Source: Campylobacter sp. (lineage in GTDB: Bacteria; Campylobacterota; Campylobacteria; Campylobacterales; Campylobacteraceae). From it: a DNA stretch of 5,745 nt. This document shows positions 1 to 5,745 of this stretch, piece after piece. The stretch spans positions 1-5,745 of the forward strand of contig JAFVMP010000243.1 in the NCBI GenBank assembly GCA_017506845.1, given 5' to 3'. The position numbers were made by a program, and so were the translations under genes. The notes under the pieces were generated by a model. It was not told where the DNA came from and made no database searches. It saw only the letters and a list, made by a program, of their open reading frames with translations. Each line of letters starts with the position of its first letter. The first letter of the stretch is position 1.

Positions 1-17
1 AATTAAAGAATATTGAA

Positions 18-377
18 TTATTCTTCAAAATCCTTGAGGGATGCTTCGAAATCTTCGTCGGTGGGATCTTCATCGTCGAAGTCGTCGGAACCATCGTCAA
101 AATCGGGTTCGAAATCTTCGTCGGCGGGAATATCGTCGATGTCGAAATCGTCACGTACGATGTCGAATTCGTCATCTTCCTCTTCTTCGGTGCCGCGGAT
201 TACTGCCTTGGCGTCTTCAATTTCGCTGTCGGTCAGTTCCATGTTGTACAGCGGAGATTCCATCGGACGGGTGCGTTCGACGTCGATCTTGCGGTAGCAG
301 TCCATACCGATACCGGCAGGAATCAGACGACCGATGAGGACGTTTTCCTTCAGTGCCAGCAGGTGGTCGACCTTGAA
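18..377 (-). CDS. rpoC: RNA polymerase beta' subunit (RpoC), C-terminal fragment with acidic tail
   Basis: This is the last 118 or so codons of the beta' subunit of DNA-dependent RNA polymerase. Reading down from 374, the protein begins KVDHLLALKENVLIGRLIPA. This is the conserved RpoC C-terminal motif (LKENVI-GRLIPAGTG in most bacteria); here the usual Thr of IPAGTG is Ile. After about 38 more ordinary residues (from MDCYRKIDVE) the last 57 residues hold 33 Asp or Glu, with repeated D-E-D-F units, and end at a TAA (18-20). An ATG at 303-305 could be taken as a start, but homology runs upstream of it, so it is an internal Met. The frame stays open to a stop at 417-419, but residues upstream of 377 no longer resemble RpoC, so the gene is broken there, with well over 1,000 residues missing. 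Base use is far richer in G and C than the genes to the right, and the tail is unlike Campylobacter RpoC as I know it. A Fibrobacter-like or other gut phylum is possible, but I cannot name the source. Confidence 0.82.
   Translation of the reverse strand, partial: FKVDHLLALKENVLIGRLIPAGIGMDCYRKIDVERTRPMESPLYNMELTDSEIEDAKAVIRGTEEEEDDEFDIVRDDFDIDDIPADEDFEPDFDDGSDDFDDEDPTDEDFEASLKDFEE
45..129. repeat. Imperfect direct repeat inside the acidic rpoC tail
   Basis: A 22-base unit beginning TTCGAAATCTTCGTCGG occurs at 45-66 and again at 108-129, 63 bases apart (21 codons, in frame), with one mismatch (T at 62, C at 125). On the coding (minus) strand the copies encode the matching peptides PTDEDFE and PADEDFE. 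The intervening DNA is also rich in TCG, TTC and ATC trinucleotides, which encode Asp and Glu. This looks like tandem growth of a low-complexity acidic tail, not a mobile or regulatory repeat. Confidence 0.6.
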
Positions 378-528
378 CCCTATTTCGTTTATACCGTGAG
401 AAAGGACCTGGTGGCGTTATGACGGATAACGACTACTTTGATTAAACTGACAATGAAAGGAACGACAATCAGTCACTAACCGGTACATAGGCGGGCAACG
501 ACCCGCCGCAGAATCCGCCTACGCCCTT
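378..528. other. Unassigned junction segment between rpoC and metE fragments
   Basis: This stretch of about 150 bases belongs recognisably to neither neighbour. The rpoC frame continues into it for 13 codons (to the stop at 417-419), but the residues no longer match RpoC. The metE frame enters from the right and runs 19 non-MetE codons to the stop at 469-471. On the plus strand a 15-codon run from 375 (EPYFVYTVRKDLVAL) ends at TGA 420-422, overlapping an ATG at 419-421 that opens only 8 codons. A further ATG opens another 8-codon frame. None of these is a supportable gene. The right part is GC-rich and holds nested inverted repeats. It may be a third fragment joined by assembly, or the noncoding end of a gene from the same foreign source as rpoC. 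Confidence 0.5.
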
Positions 529-1980
529 TTCGCCATGAACTAATACATCTAGACCGCAATCTTCTTGGAATTTGATACAATCATCAATATATTTTTTGAT
601 TTCGCTCTCATAAGACTCTTTTGTAATTAGAGATTTTTTATACGCATTGCGAACTTGGCGTAACTCTGGAGTTTGAGGGAAACTACCAATTGTTGTAGTA
701 GGAAGATCAGGTAGATTAAATGTCTCTTTTTGAATTTTAATACGCTCTTCATATGCTGTATCTCTATCAAATTTGGTTAGAGATTTTACTCTATTTTGTA
801 CATTTATATCATTAACTAATGTAGATGTTTTTCTAGAAGCAATTGCTGCCCGATTAGCCTCTATTAAGCATTTACCAGTTTCACAAAATTCCACACCATT
901 TACTAGTTTTTTTAGAATTTTAAGCTCTGTAAGTTTTTCAACACCAAATGCTAACCACTCTTTTATACTTAAATTCTCTTCATATTTTAAAGTATATGGC
1001 ACATGTAAAAGTGAGCATGAAGTACCGATATATAGGCGTTCATCTGGGATAAATGTTTTGATTTTATTGGCAATTTCAGCTTTAGCATCTAGATTGCTTA
1101 CCCATACATTTCTACCATCTATTAATCCAGCAAAAAGCACTTTATCGCTATTTGATAGTAGTTTTAGAGCTTCTTCTTGGCAAGCTGCATGAACAAAATC
1201 CAAACCTATAGCCCAAATTTTACTCTTTACTACTTGAGCCACAGCTTCGTTTGCATGCTCAAAATATGTCATAAATATGATTTTAACATTATCTGCAACA
1301 CTTGCAAGTGAATCATATATTGGTACAATTTGGCTAGCTAGCTCAGCTGCTCTATCTGTTACAAATATTGGCTCATCTATTTGAATAATAATCTCATTAT
1401 CAAGTTTTGAAAGTTCAGCAATAAGCTTAACATACTCGCTACTTAAAGCATCTAGATGATCAAGTGCATTGCTACCATCTGTTGTTTTGCTAAGAGCTAA
1501 GAAAGTTATAGGGCCAATTAGATTGATTTTTGCATTTAATACACCAGCTTCTTTTGCCTCTTTATATTCAGCAATAATCTTGCTGCTATTTAGATTAAAT
1601 TTAACATCACGGCTAAGTTCAGGAACTATATAATGGTAGTTTGTATTAAACCATTTTGTCATCTCCATAGCTACGCTATTTGCATTTCCTCTAGCCATTG
1701 AGAAGTATAAGTCATAACCGCTAAGTCCAGCAAAGCGTGGAGGAATCGCACCAAAAGTTACAATATTATCAAGCATTAAATCATAATATGAAAAATCATT
1801 TACGCTAATTAAATCTACTTTTGCATCGATTTGATAATTCCAGTGGCGTTTTTTTAATTCAGCAGCTACTTTTTCTACTTCACCAAAGCTAGTTTTACCA
1901 GCCCAAAAACTCTCAAGAGCAAATTTAAGCTCTCTTTGCTCGCCAATTCTTGGAAATCCTGTTACGAAACTTTTTGACAT
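469..1980 (-). CDS. metE: Cobalamin-independent methionine synthase MetE, truncated after residue 484
   Basis: MetE (5-methyltetrahydropteroyltriglutamate-homocysteine methyltransferase) moves a methyl group from 5-methyl-THF-polyglutamate to homocysteine, the last step of methionine synthesis, in the cytoplasm. The N-terminal signature GFPRIG..RELK sits at residues 8-19, followed by the complete N-terminal barrel. The C-terminal barrel starts normally with TTTIGSFPQTPELR; the homocysteine-binding IGS falls at 431-433 and LDVLVHGE ends at Glu484, the same numbering as the E. coli enzyme. Then homology stops: 19 unrelated residues (KGVGGFCGG...) lead to a TGA at 469-471. The usual length is about 755, so about 270 residues are missing, including the zinc ligands (His641, Cys643, Glu665 and Cys726 in E. 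coli) and the catalytic His. As it stands the product cannot be active. The start is supported by AAGGAT (1987-1992), six bases before ATG. The 3' end at 469-528 is foreign sequence, so the coordinates of the true MetE part are about 529-1980. Confidence 0.92.
   Translation of the reverse strand: MSKSFVTGFPRIGEQRELKFALESFWAGKTSFGEVEKVAAELKKRHWNYQIDAKVDLISVNDFSYYDLMLDNIVTFGAIPPRFAGLSGYDLYFSMARGNANSVAMEMTKWFNTNYHYIVPELSRDVKFNLNSSKIIAEYKEAKEAGVLNAKINLIGPITFLALSKTTDGSNALDHLDALSSEYVKLIAELSKLDNEIIIQIDEPIFVTDRAAELASQIVPIYDSLASVADNVKIIFMTYFEHANEAVAQVVKSKIWAIGLDFVHAACQEEALKLLSNSDKVLFAGLIDGRNVWVSNLDAKAEIANKIKTFIPDERLYIGTSCSLLHVPYTLKYEENLSIKEWLAFGVEKLTELKILKKLVNGVEFCETGKCLIEANRAAIASRKTSTLVNDINVQNRVKSLTKFDRDTAYEERIKIQKETFNLPDLPTTTIGSFPQTPELRQVRNAYKKSLITKESYESEIKKYIDDCIKFQEDCGLDVLVHGEKGVGGFCGGSLPAYVPVSD
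488..530 (+). terminator. GC-rich hairpin followed by TTTT, possible terminator
   Basis: GGCGGG (490-495) pairs perfectly with CCCGCC (502-507) around a six-base loop CAACGA. An alternative, mutually exclusive stem joins TAGGCGG (488-494) to CCGCCTA (515-521). A CTTTT run ends at 530, so on the plus strand this could act as a rho-independent terminator. The T run is only four long, and its last bases fall at the junction with metE, so the run may be partly a product of the join. No plus-strand gene that would need it is present in the window. Confidence 0.3.
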
Positions 1981-2074
1981 TTTATTATCCTTTTATATAT
2001 TTTTAAATTTATTTGATCTGGCTGTATGAATGGCACATTTCAAACAAAACAAGTGGCGGTTGAAGTCCGTGAAA

Positions 2075-2080
2075 TCTATA
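2075..2080 (-). promoter_or_regulatory. Possible -10 box of the metE promoter
   Basis: On the minus strand TATAGA is preceded by two T-rich tracts about one helical turn apart (TTTTAGTCAATTTTATAGA). Campylobacter sigma-70 promoters use this arrangement in place of a strong -35 box. Transcription would start near 2068 and give a leader of about 88 bases before the metE ATG. This is inference from spacing and composition only; AT-rich intergenic DNA yields such matches by chance. Confidence 0.25.
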
Positions 2081-2308
2081 AAATTGACTAAAATCACTAC
2101 AATAGAATTTTTTTAGCTTTAATAGAGTTATACGTGTTTTTCGCTTAAATATACAATTGCAATGCACTGGAAAAGTGACCACAAAAGCCAAATAGGATAT
2201 AGCATTAACAAATGAAAGCTGTAATCTAGCTAAAAATGTAAATTTATCACTATTTAAAGCTTTAGAAATAGCACGGTAAGCAAGTACGCATGGGACAGCT
2301 CATAGCTA

Positions 2309-2314
2309 ATTATA
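2309..2314 (-). promoter_or_regulatory. Consensus TATAAT -10 box on the minus strand
   Basis: The minus strand reads GGATATAATT with a T- and A-rich stretch just upstream (TTTTTAAATTC). It is an exact match to the sigma-70 -10 consensus and the best one in the spacer. If used, transcription would begin near 2302 and give metE a leader of over 300 bases. An ATG at 2301-2303 opens a 13-codon frame containing three Cys codons, but it would sit at the very 5' end of the transcript with no ribosome binding site. It competes with the box at 2075-2080 as the metE promoter. Confidence 0.3.
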
Positions 2315-2369
2315 TCCTTGAATTTAAAAATTGGCGAATTTTAGCAAAAAACTTATAAATAATAGCTGA

Positions 2370-2396
2370 AATAGCCCTGCTAAAGCAAGGGCTATT
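2370..2396 (-). terminator. Hairpin overlapping the ppk stop codon
   Basis: AATAGCCC (2370-2377) pairs with GGGCTATT (2389-2396). The stem extends inward by TGC/GCA (2378-2380 with 2385-2387) around a TAAA loop, leaving one bulged A at 2388. The result is an 11-base-pair stem directly at the end of ppk, with part of the TAA stop (2395-2397) inside it. On the minus strand the bases right after the stem are TTTCAGC, not a long U run; a six-T tract comes only about 15 bases later. It is a probable but imperfect intrinsic terminator, which may also protect the 3' end of the ilvH-lpxD-ppk message. Confidence 0.6.
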
Positions 2397-4485
2397 AACT
2401 CTCTTTAAATAGTTTTGAGGCTAGAATTTGAACTTTGTCTTGGTCGCTAGATTTTTTCATTGTTTTGAAAATTTTATTTAGATAGCCTTCAAAAAACTCT
2501 TGATTATTTACTACTTTTTCGCCTTCAGATTTTATTATGCTGTGATACTCGCCATCACTTTCTAATTCAAATGCTAGCTCATTATCTTGAACTTGCAAGC
2601 GTAGTATTTCACCTAATTTACCTTGAGATACCGGGTCAGTAATTGGAGTCATCAACTCTAATCTACGCTCAAGATTTCTTGGCATCCAATCAGCGCTACT
2701 GATATAGAATTTAGGATTAGCGTGTTTAAAATAAAATATTCTAGCGTGTTCTAGATATTTACCAATTATTGATCTTACTTTGATATTTTCACTCATTCCA
2801 GGCACACCAGGGCGCAAACAGCAGATACCACGTATTATTAAATTTATCTGTACACCAGCGTTGCTAGCTTCATATAGCGCCTTTATTACATCGCTATCTA
2901 CTAGCGCATTCATCTTAGCAATAATTCTACCTTCGCTACCCATTTTAGCTTCGTTTTTAATCATTGCAATCACACGCTCTTTAATCTGCATTGGTGACAT
3001 TGACAATCCGTTTAAGCGACGATTTTTACTAAAGCCTGATAAAATATGGAAAAATGTTGTGGTATCTTTTGCCACATCGGCTCTAGAGGTAAAGTAGCTT
3101 ACATCGGTATAAATCTTAGCACTACTACCATTATAGTTTCCAGTTCCTAAATGAATGTAGAAATTTAGCTTATCCCCTACTTGACGAATAACTTGACTAA
3201 CTTTAGCATGCACCTTAAACCCTGTAATACCATATATTACATGTGCACCAGCATTTTCTAGTGCTTTTGCCCAATGAAGGTTATTTTCCTCATCAAATCT
3301 CGCTTTTAATTCAACCATTACAGTAACTTGCTTGCCTTCATTAGCAGCATCTATTAATGCTTGAATTATAGCTGAGTTTTTCTCCACTCTATATAAGGTC
3401 ATTCTAATTGATATAACCTTTGGATCTTTAGCTGCCTCTCTAATAAACTGCGTAACAGGATCAAAACTCTCATATGGATGAAATAATAACACATCTTCTT
3501 TATCGATAGCATCAAACATAGAAATATTTTGCCCAAATGGCGGTAAAGTCTTTGGTGTGTATGGCGGAAGTAGTAAATGAGAAAATTCCTTATCCCCAAT
3601 AATTTGCCAAAGCGCTCCAAGTGTTAGTGGAATATTATATTCATAGATATCTTTATAAAAGATTTTCATATGTAAATTTAGAAAATCTAAAATCTCAGGA
3701 TCACATCCAGAATCTATTTGAAGTCTAACAAATGCCCCTTTTCTACGAAGCTTAAGCCCCTGCTCTAAAATCATCATAAAATCATCGGCTTCTTCTTCTT
3801 CAATTACCATATCAGCATTTCTTGTTACTCTAAATGCACAACTACTAAGCAGTCTATATCCTGGGAAAATTTCAGCTGCATGCCTATGAACTATACTCTC
3901 AATAGGTACATAAATTCCATCACCAGCGTAATAAAATCTAGGCAAAACTCTACTAATTCTAATCATACCAAACTTAATAATCTCAGGGTGAGCATCATCA
4001 CAAAGTTTAACTGCCAAAGCAAAGCTAAGGTTATTAAGATGTGGGAATGGGTGTGTAGGATCAACAGCAATTGGCACAATAACAGGTAAAATATTTGAGA
4101 AAAAATATTCATCTGCTCTAGATTTTACCTCGTCACTTAACTCTTCATAATTTTGGATAAATAATCCATGTCCTGCAAGCTTGCTAACTGTGTCTTTATA
4201 GTAATTTTCTAGTACCTCTTGTTCATCTTTTAGGTATTTTCTAATCTCTCTTAACTGATCTAGTGGGGTCATCTCATCGCTACCGCTTACTACGATACCA
4301 GCAGCAAATAACTGTTTAAGTCCTGCGATTCTGATCATATAAAATTCATCCAAATTCGTACAGTAAATCGCTATAAATTTAAGTTTTTCAAGTAGTGGAA
4401 GATCCTTGCTACATTGTGCTAAAACTCTAGAATTAAACCTAAGCCAAGATAATTCACGATTTATAAATTGATCCTTATTTTCCAT
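2395..4485 (-). CDS. ppk: Polyphosphate kinase 1 (PPK1)
   Basis: PPK1 reversibly transfers the terminal phosphate of ATP to a growing inorganic polyphosphate chain. It is membrane-associated in many bacteria and important in Campylobacter for stress survival and virulence (family knowledge). The 696 residues match the family's full length. The N-terminal domain begins with [16 protein letters not shown] (residues 7-22) and [12 protein letters not shown] (41-52). The head domain follows, then the two phospholipase-D-like catalytic domains. Here I see [11 protein letters not shown] (361-371), the autophosphorylated His in KVHAK (His426; His435 in E. coli), LGTGNYN (446-452), the second catalytic His in LEHARIFYF (His580; His592 in E. 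coli) and SSADWMPRN (596-604). No key residue is missing. The start is fixed by AAGGT five bases upstream. The gene begins 15 bases after the lpxD stop, so it is probably cotranscribed with lpxD and ilvH, although their functions are unrelated. Its 3' end lies in a hairpin. Confidence 0.97.
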   Translation of the reverse strand: MENKDQFINRELSWLRFNSRVLAQCSKDLPLLEKLKFIAIYCTNLDEFYMIRIAGLKQLFAAGIVVSGSDEMTPLDQLREIRKYLKDEQEVLENYYKDTVSKLAGHGLFIQNYEELSDEVKSRADEYFFSNILPVIVPIAVDPTHPFPHLNNLSFALAVKLCDDAHPEIIKFGMIRISRVLPRFYYAGDGIYVPIESIVHRHAAEIFPGYRLLSSCAFRVTRNADMVIEEEEADDFMMILEQGLKLRRKGAFVRLQIDSGCDPEILDFLNLHMKIFYKDIYEYNIPLTLGALWQIIGDKEFSHLLLPPYTPKTLPPFGQNISMFDAIDKEDVLLFHPYESFDPVTQFIREAAKDPKVISIRMTLYRVEKNSAIIQALIDAANEGKQVTVMVELKARFDEENNLHWAKALENAGAHVIYGITGFKVHAKVSQVIRQVGDKLNFYIHLGTGNYNGSSAKIYTDVSYFTSRADVAKDTTTFFHILSGFSKNRRLNGLSMSPMQIKERVIAMIKNEAKMGSEGRIIAKMNALVDSDVIKALYEASNAGVQINLIIRGICCLRPGVPGMSENIKVRSIIGKYLEHARIFYFKHANPKFYISSADWMPRNLERRLELMTPITDPVSQGKLGEILRLQVQDNELAFELESDGEYHSIIKSEGEKVVNNQEFFEGYLNKIFKTMKKSSDQDKVQILASKLFKES

Positions 4486-4500
4486 ATTTTACCTTTTTTG

Positions 4501-5448
4501 CTATTTTTTGCTACCAAATTCACGCAAGAATCTAGCCTGTGTTTTAAACCACTCTTTAAGCTCCATAATAGGATATCCGCCATACTCTTTGCCGCCTTCT
4601 AGATTTTTTGATACACCACCACGCCCAGCTATTTTAGCAAAATCACCTATACTTAGATGTCCAGCAGTACCGCTTTGTCCACCCATTATAACATTACGAC
4701 CAAGCTTAGTACTACCTGCTAGACCAACTTGAGATACTAAGATACTACCATAGCCAATTTCGCAATTATGGCCTATTTGAACTAGATTATCTATTTTAGA
4801 GTATTTGCGTACTATTGTTGGTTCAAAAACTCCCCTATCTATTGTAGTGCAAGCACCAATCTCTACGCAATCTTCTAAAACAACCCAGCCATTATGATAA
4901 ATTTTAATATGTTCGCCAGTCTTTGTATGAGCATAGCCAAATCCATCACTACCGATAACTGAATTTGCGTTTATAATGCATTCATTACCAATTACACTAT
5001 CAGCATAGATTGTTACATTTGGATGGATTATACAATCATTGCCAATTTTAACATCATCGCCAATGTAAACTCCTGGCATTATTAGGCAGTTTTTACCAAT
5101 GCTTACGCCATTTCCTATATATACATTTGGCATTATAGTTACGCTCTCATCAATATTTGATGGTTTAAAATCTCTAATTAATGGCTTTGCGAAGTATTTT
5201 GATAAAATAGCAAAGGCAAGATGTGGATTATCTACTACAACTGCTCTACCTTTTACCATATCAACCATCTCTTTTGTTACAAGGATGGCACCGGCTTGAC
5301 AATCTGATAGATATTTTGTATTTTTAGATGAATCACAGTAACTCATTTGCGCTCTTTTGGCTAAAGCCAATGAGCTAAGCGATACTATCTCCATATCATC
5401 GCCACTAAATTCCAATCCTAAAATAGAGTAAATTTGACTTAATTTCAT
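4501..5448 (-). CDS. lpxD: UDP-3-O-acylglucosamine N-acyltransferase LpxD
   Basis: LpxD is the third enzyme of lipid A synthesis: it adds a second 3-hydroxyacyl chain from acyl-ACP to the amino group at C2 of UDP-3-O-acyl-GlcN, acting as a cytoplasmic homotrimer. At 315 residues it is near the usual length (about 320-345). Residues 1-95 form the uridine-binding domain. From about 98 to 285 run hexapeptide repeats of the left-handed beta helix ([20 protein letters not shown] and onward). GSDGFGY (166-172) is the LpxD signature loop. The catalytic-base His lies in [13 protein letters not shown] (His227; His239 in E. coli) and a second conserved His in TAGHLSIGD (His264). The protein ends with a helix ([16 protein letters not shown]) typical of LpxD and absent from LpxA. 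Its ATG overlaps the ilvH stop by one base, which suggests translational coupling. Nothing in it looks damaged or transferred. A complete LpxD implies a Gram-negative outer membrane with lipooligosaccharide. Confidence 0.97.
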   Translation of the reverse strand: MKLSQIYSILGLEFSGDDMEIVSLSSLALAKRAQMSYCDSSKNTKYLSDCQAGAILVTKEMVDMVKGRAVVVDNPHLAFAILSKYFAKPLIRDFKPSNIDESVTIMPNVYIGNGVSIGKNCLIMPGVYIGDDVKIGNDCIIHPNVTIYADSVIGNECIINANSVIGSDGFGYAHTKTGEHIKIYHNGWVVLEDCVEIGACTTIDRGVFEPTIVRKYSKIDNLVQIGHNCEIGYGSILVSQVGLAGSTKLGRNVIMGGQSGTAGHLSIGDFAKIAGRGGVSKNLEGGKEYGGYPIMELKEWFKTQARFLREFGSKK

Positions 5449-5457
5449 TACACTTCC
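5446..5457 (-). promoter_or_regulatory. TAATG overlap and internal ribosome binding site of lpxD
   Basis: On the minus strand GGAAG (5457 down to 5453) lies inside the last ilvH codons, four bases before TAATG, where the ilvH stop TAA (5448-5450) and the lpxD start ATG (5446-5448) share one base. This fixes the lpxD start and points to translation of lpxD by ribosomes ending on ilvH. An in-frame Met slightly further downstream (Met19 in the protein) has no comparable site. Confidence 0.7.
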
Positions 5458-5745
5458 ATCATTACTGAGCCGCTGCGGACTATTTGAATTGGGTTGTATT
5501 TTTTCATAACTTTAATAAAACAATCAATCCTAGCTGAGTTATCACAACCCATTATTATTATATACTGCTCATTAGCATTAGCAACTATAGCGTTATATGA
5601 TTTTAGTATCGCATCAAGTCCGCTAAAATCTTCATTAAGGGATATTTTAATAAGTGCCATCTCTTTTTCTACATATTCACCACTATCATCTATAACTTTA
5701 TATGTAGGTATTAGCTTATGAAGCTGCTTTACAATCTGTTCAAAT
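5448..5745 (-). CDS. ilvH: Acetohydroxyacid synthase small (regulatory) subunit IlvH, C-terminal part
   Basis: IlvH is the regulatory subunit of acetolactate synthase, which makes 2-acetolactate or 2-aceto-2-hydroxybutyrate in valine, leucine and isoleucine synthesis. It activates the catalytic subunit IlvI/IlvB and gives valine feedback control. The frame is open from the window edge and yields 98 residues before TAA (5448-5450). It starts [19 protein letters not shown], the end of the N-terminal ACT domain and the linker. It continues through [10 protein letters not shown] into the C-terminal ACT-like domain, ending [20 protein letters not shown] and VRSG are strong IlvH landmarks. The ATG at 5658-5660 is the internal Met of MALIK, not the start. 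About 55-60 residues, including the valine-binding N-terminal ACT domain, lie outside the window. The missing upstream neighbour is expected to be ilvI. As I recall, C. jejuni also has lpxD directly after ilvH. Confidence 0.93.
   Translation of the reverse strand, partial: FEQIVKQLHKLIPTYKVIDDSGEYVEKEMALIKISLNEDFSGLDAILKSYNAIVANANEQYIIIMGCDNSARIDCFIKVMKKYNPIQIVRSGSVMMEV

Larger units (their letters stand above)
1981..2394. other. 414-base intergenic region between metE and ppk
   Basis: This AT-rich spacer separates the end of ppk from the start of metE. The longest open frame in it (2009-2191, minus, 60 codons) starts without a clear ribosome binding site, is rich in Phe, Cys and Leu, and resembles no family I know, so I do not call it. 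I see no tRNA cloverleaf, CRISPR repeat, insertion-sequence ends or recognisable SAM riboswitch. It probably holds the ppk terminator at its right end and the metE promoter and leader on the minus strand. It is longer than most gaps in this kind of compact genome, so an unrecognised leader or small RNA remains possible. Confidence 0.55.

Noticed and set aside
13..337. Two plus-strand open frames of 94 and 98 codons, one Ser-rich and one Arg-rich
   Set aside because: They are antisense shadows of the low-complexity acidic rpoC tail: TCG/TTC/ATC repeats read as Ser or Arg on the other strand. The minus frame carries the recognisable RpoC motif.
419..478. Two 8-codon plus-strand frames starting at ATG, one overlapping a TGA (ATGA), resembling leader peptides
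   Set aside because: Too short, with no runs of a regulatory amino acid, no ribosome binding site pattern common to both and no downstream plus-strand gene.
488..521. Integron attC-like site from the GC-rich inverted repeats
   Set aside because: The consensus core sites (RYYYAAC and GTTRRRY) are not present in the required places, and there is no cassette gene or integrase.
773..1192. Plus-strand 139-codon frame inside metE
   Set aside because: It lies wholly opposite the strongly conserved MetE coding frame and has no recognisable family or start signal.
2009..2191. Minus-strand 60-codon frame in the ppk-metE spacer
   Set aside because: No ribosome binding site, no known domain, unusual Cys and Phe content and no coding-like codon use. 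It is probably chance in leader DNA.
3399..3620. Minus-strand 73-codon frame inside ppk
   Set aside because: It overlaps the catalytic region of PPK1 in another frame; the PPK1 frame is continuous and conserved.

Overview
The window is two unlike pieces of DNA joined near position 528. From about 529 to 5745 it is AT-rich DNA of a Campylobacter-type bacterium (Campylobacterota). The evidence is the codon use (AAA, TTA, ATA and GAT rich), the close spacing of the genes on one strand, and the ilvH-lpxD pair, which as I recall also occurs in Campylobacter jejuni. From 1 to about 377 it is much more GC-rich and encodes the C-terminal end of an RNA polymerase beta' subunit (RpoC) with a long Asp/Glu-rich tail. 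It does not match the base use of the rest, so it probably comes from another phylum. Positions 378 to 528 belong recognisably to neither side.

All supported genes lie on the minus strand, so they are read from high to low coordinates. First comes the end of ilvH (regulatory subunit of acetohydroxyacid synthase; its start is off the window). Its stop overlaps the start of lpxD (lipid A biosynthesis) by one base. After 15 bases comes full-length ppk (polyphosphate kinase 1), which ends in a hairpin that overlaps its stop codon. A 414-base intergenic stretch with no convincing gene follows, then metE (cobalamin-independent methionine synthase). MetE is normal up to residue Glu484, then breaks off into 19 unrelated residues and a stop. 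It has lost the whole zinc-binding and catalytic part of its C-terminal barrel. Beyond it lie the unassigned segment and the rpoC end.

The ilvH-lpxD-ppk block is probably one transcription unit of housekeeping genes (branched-chain amino acids, outer membrane lipid A, polyphosphate storage and stress response). MetE would be a separate methionine biosynthesis unit. The simplest reading of the left end is a chimeric metagenome contig: metE broken mid-codon-run, a change of base composition at the same point, and a foreign rpoC end. A real insertion or transfer is less likely. I found no defence system, mobile element, CRISPR array, tRNA or rRNA, and no sign of an undescribed system.
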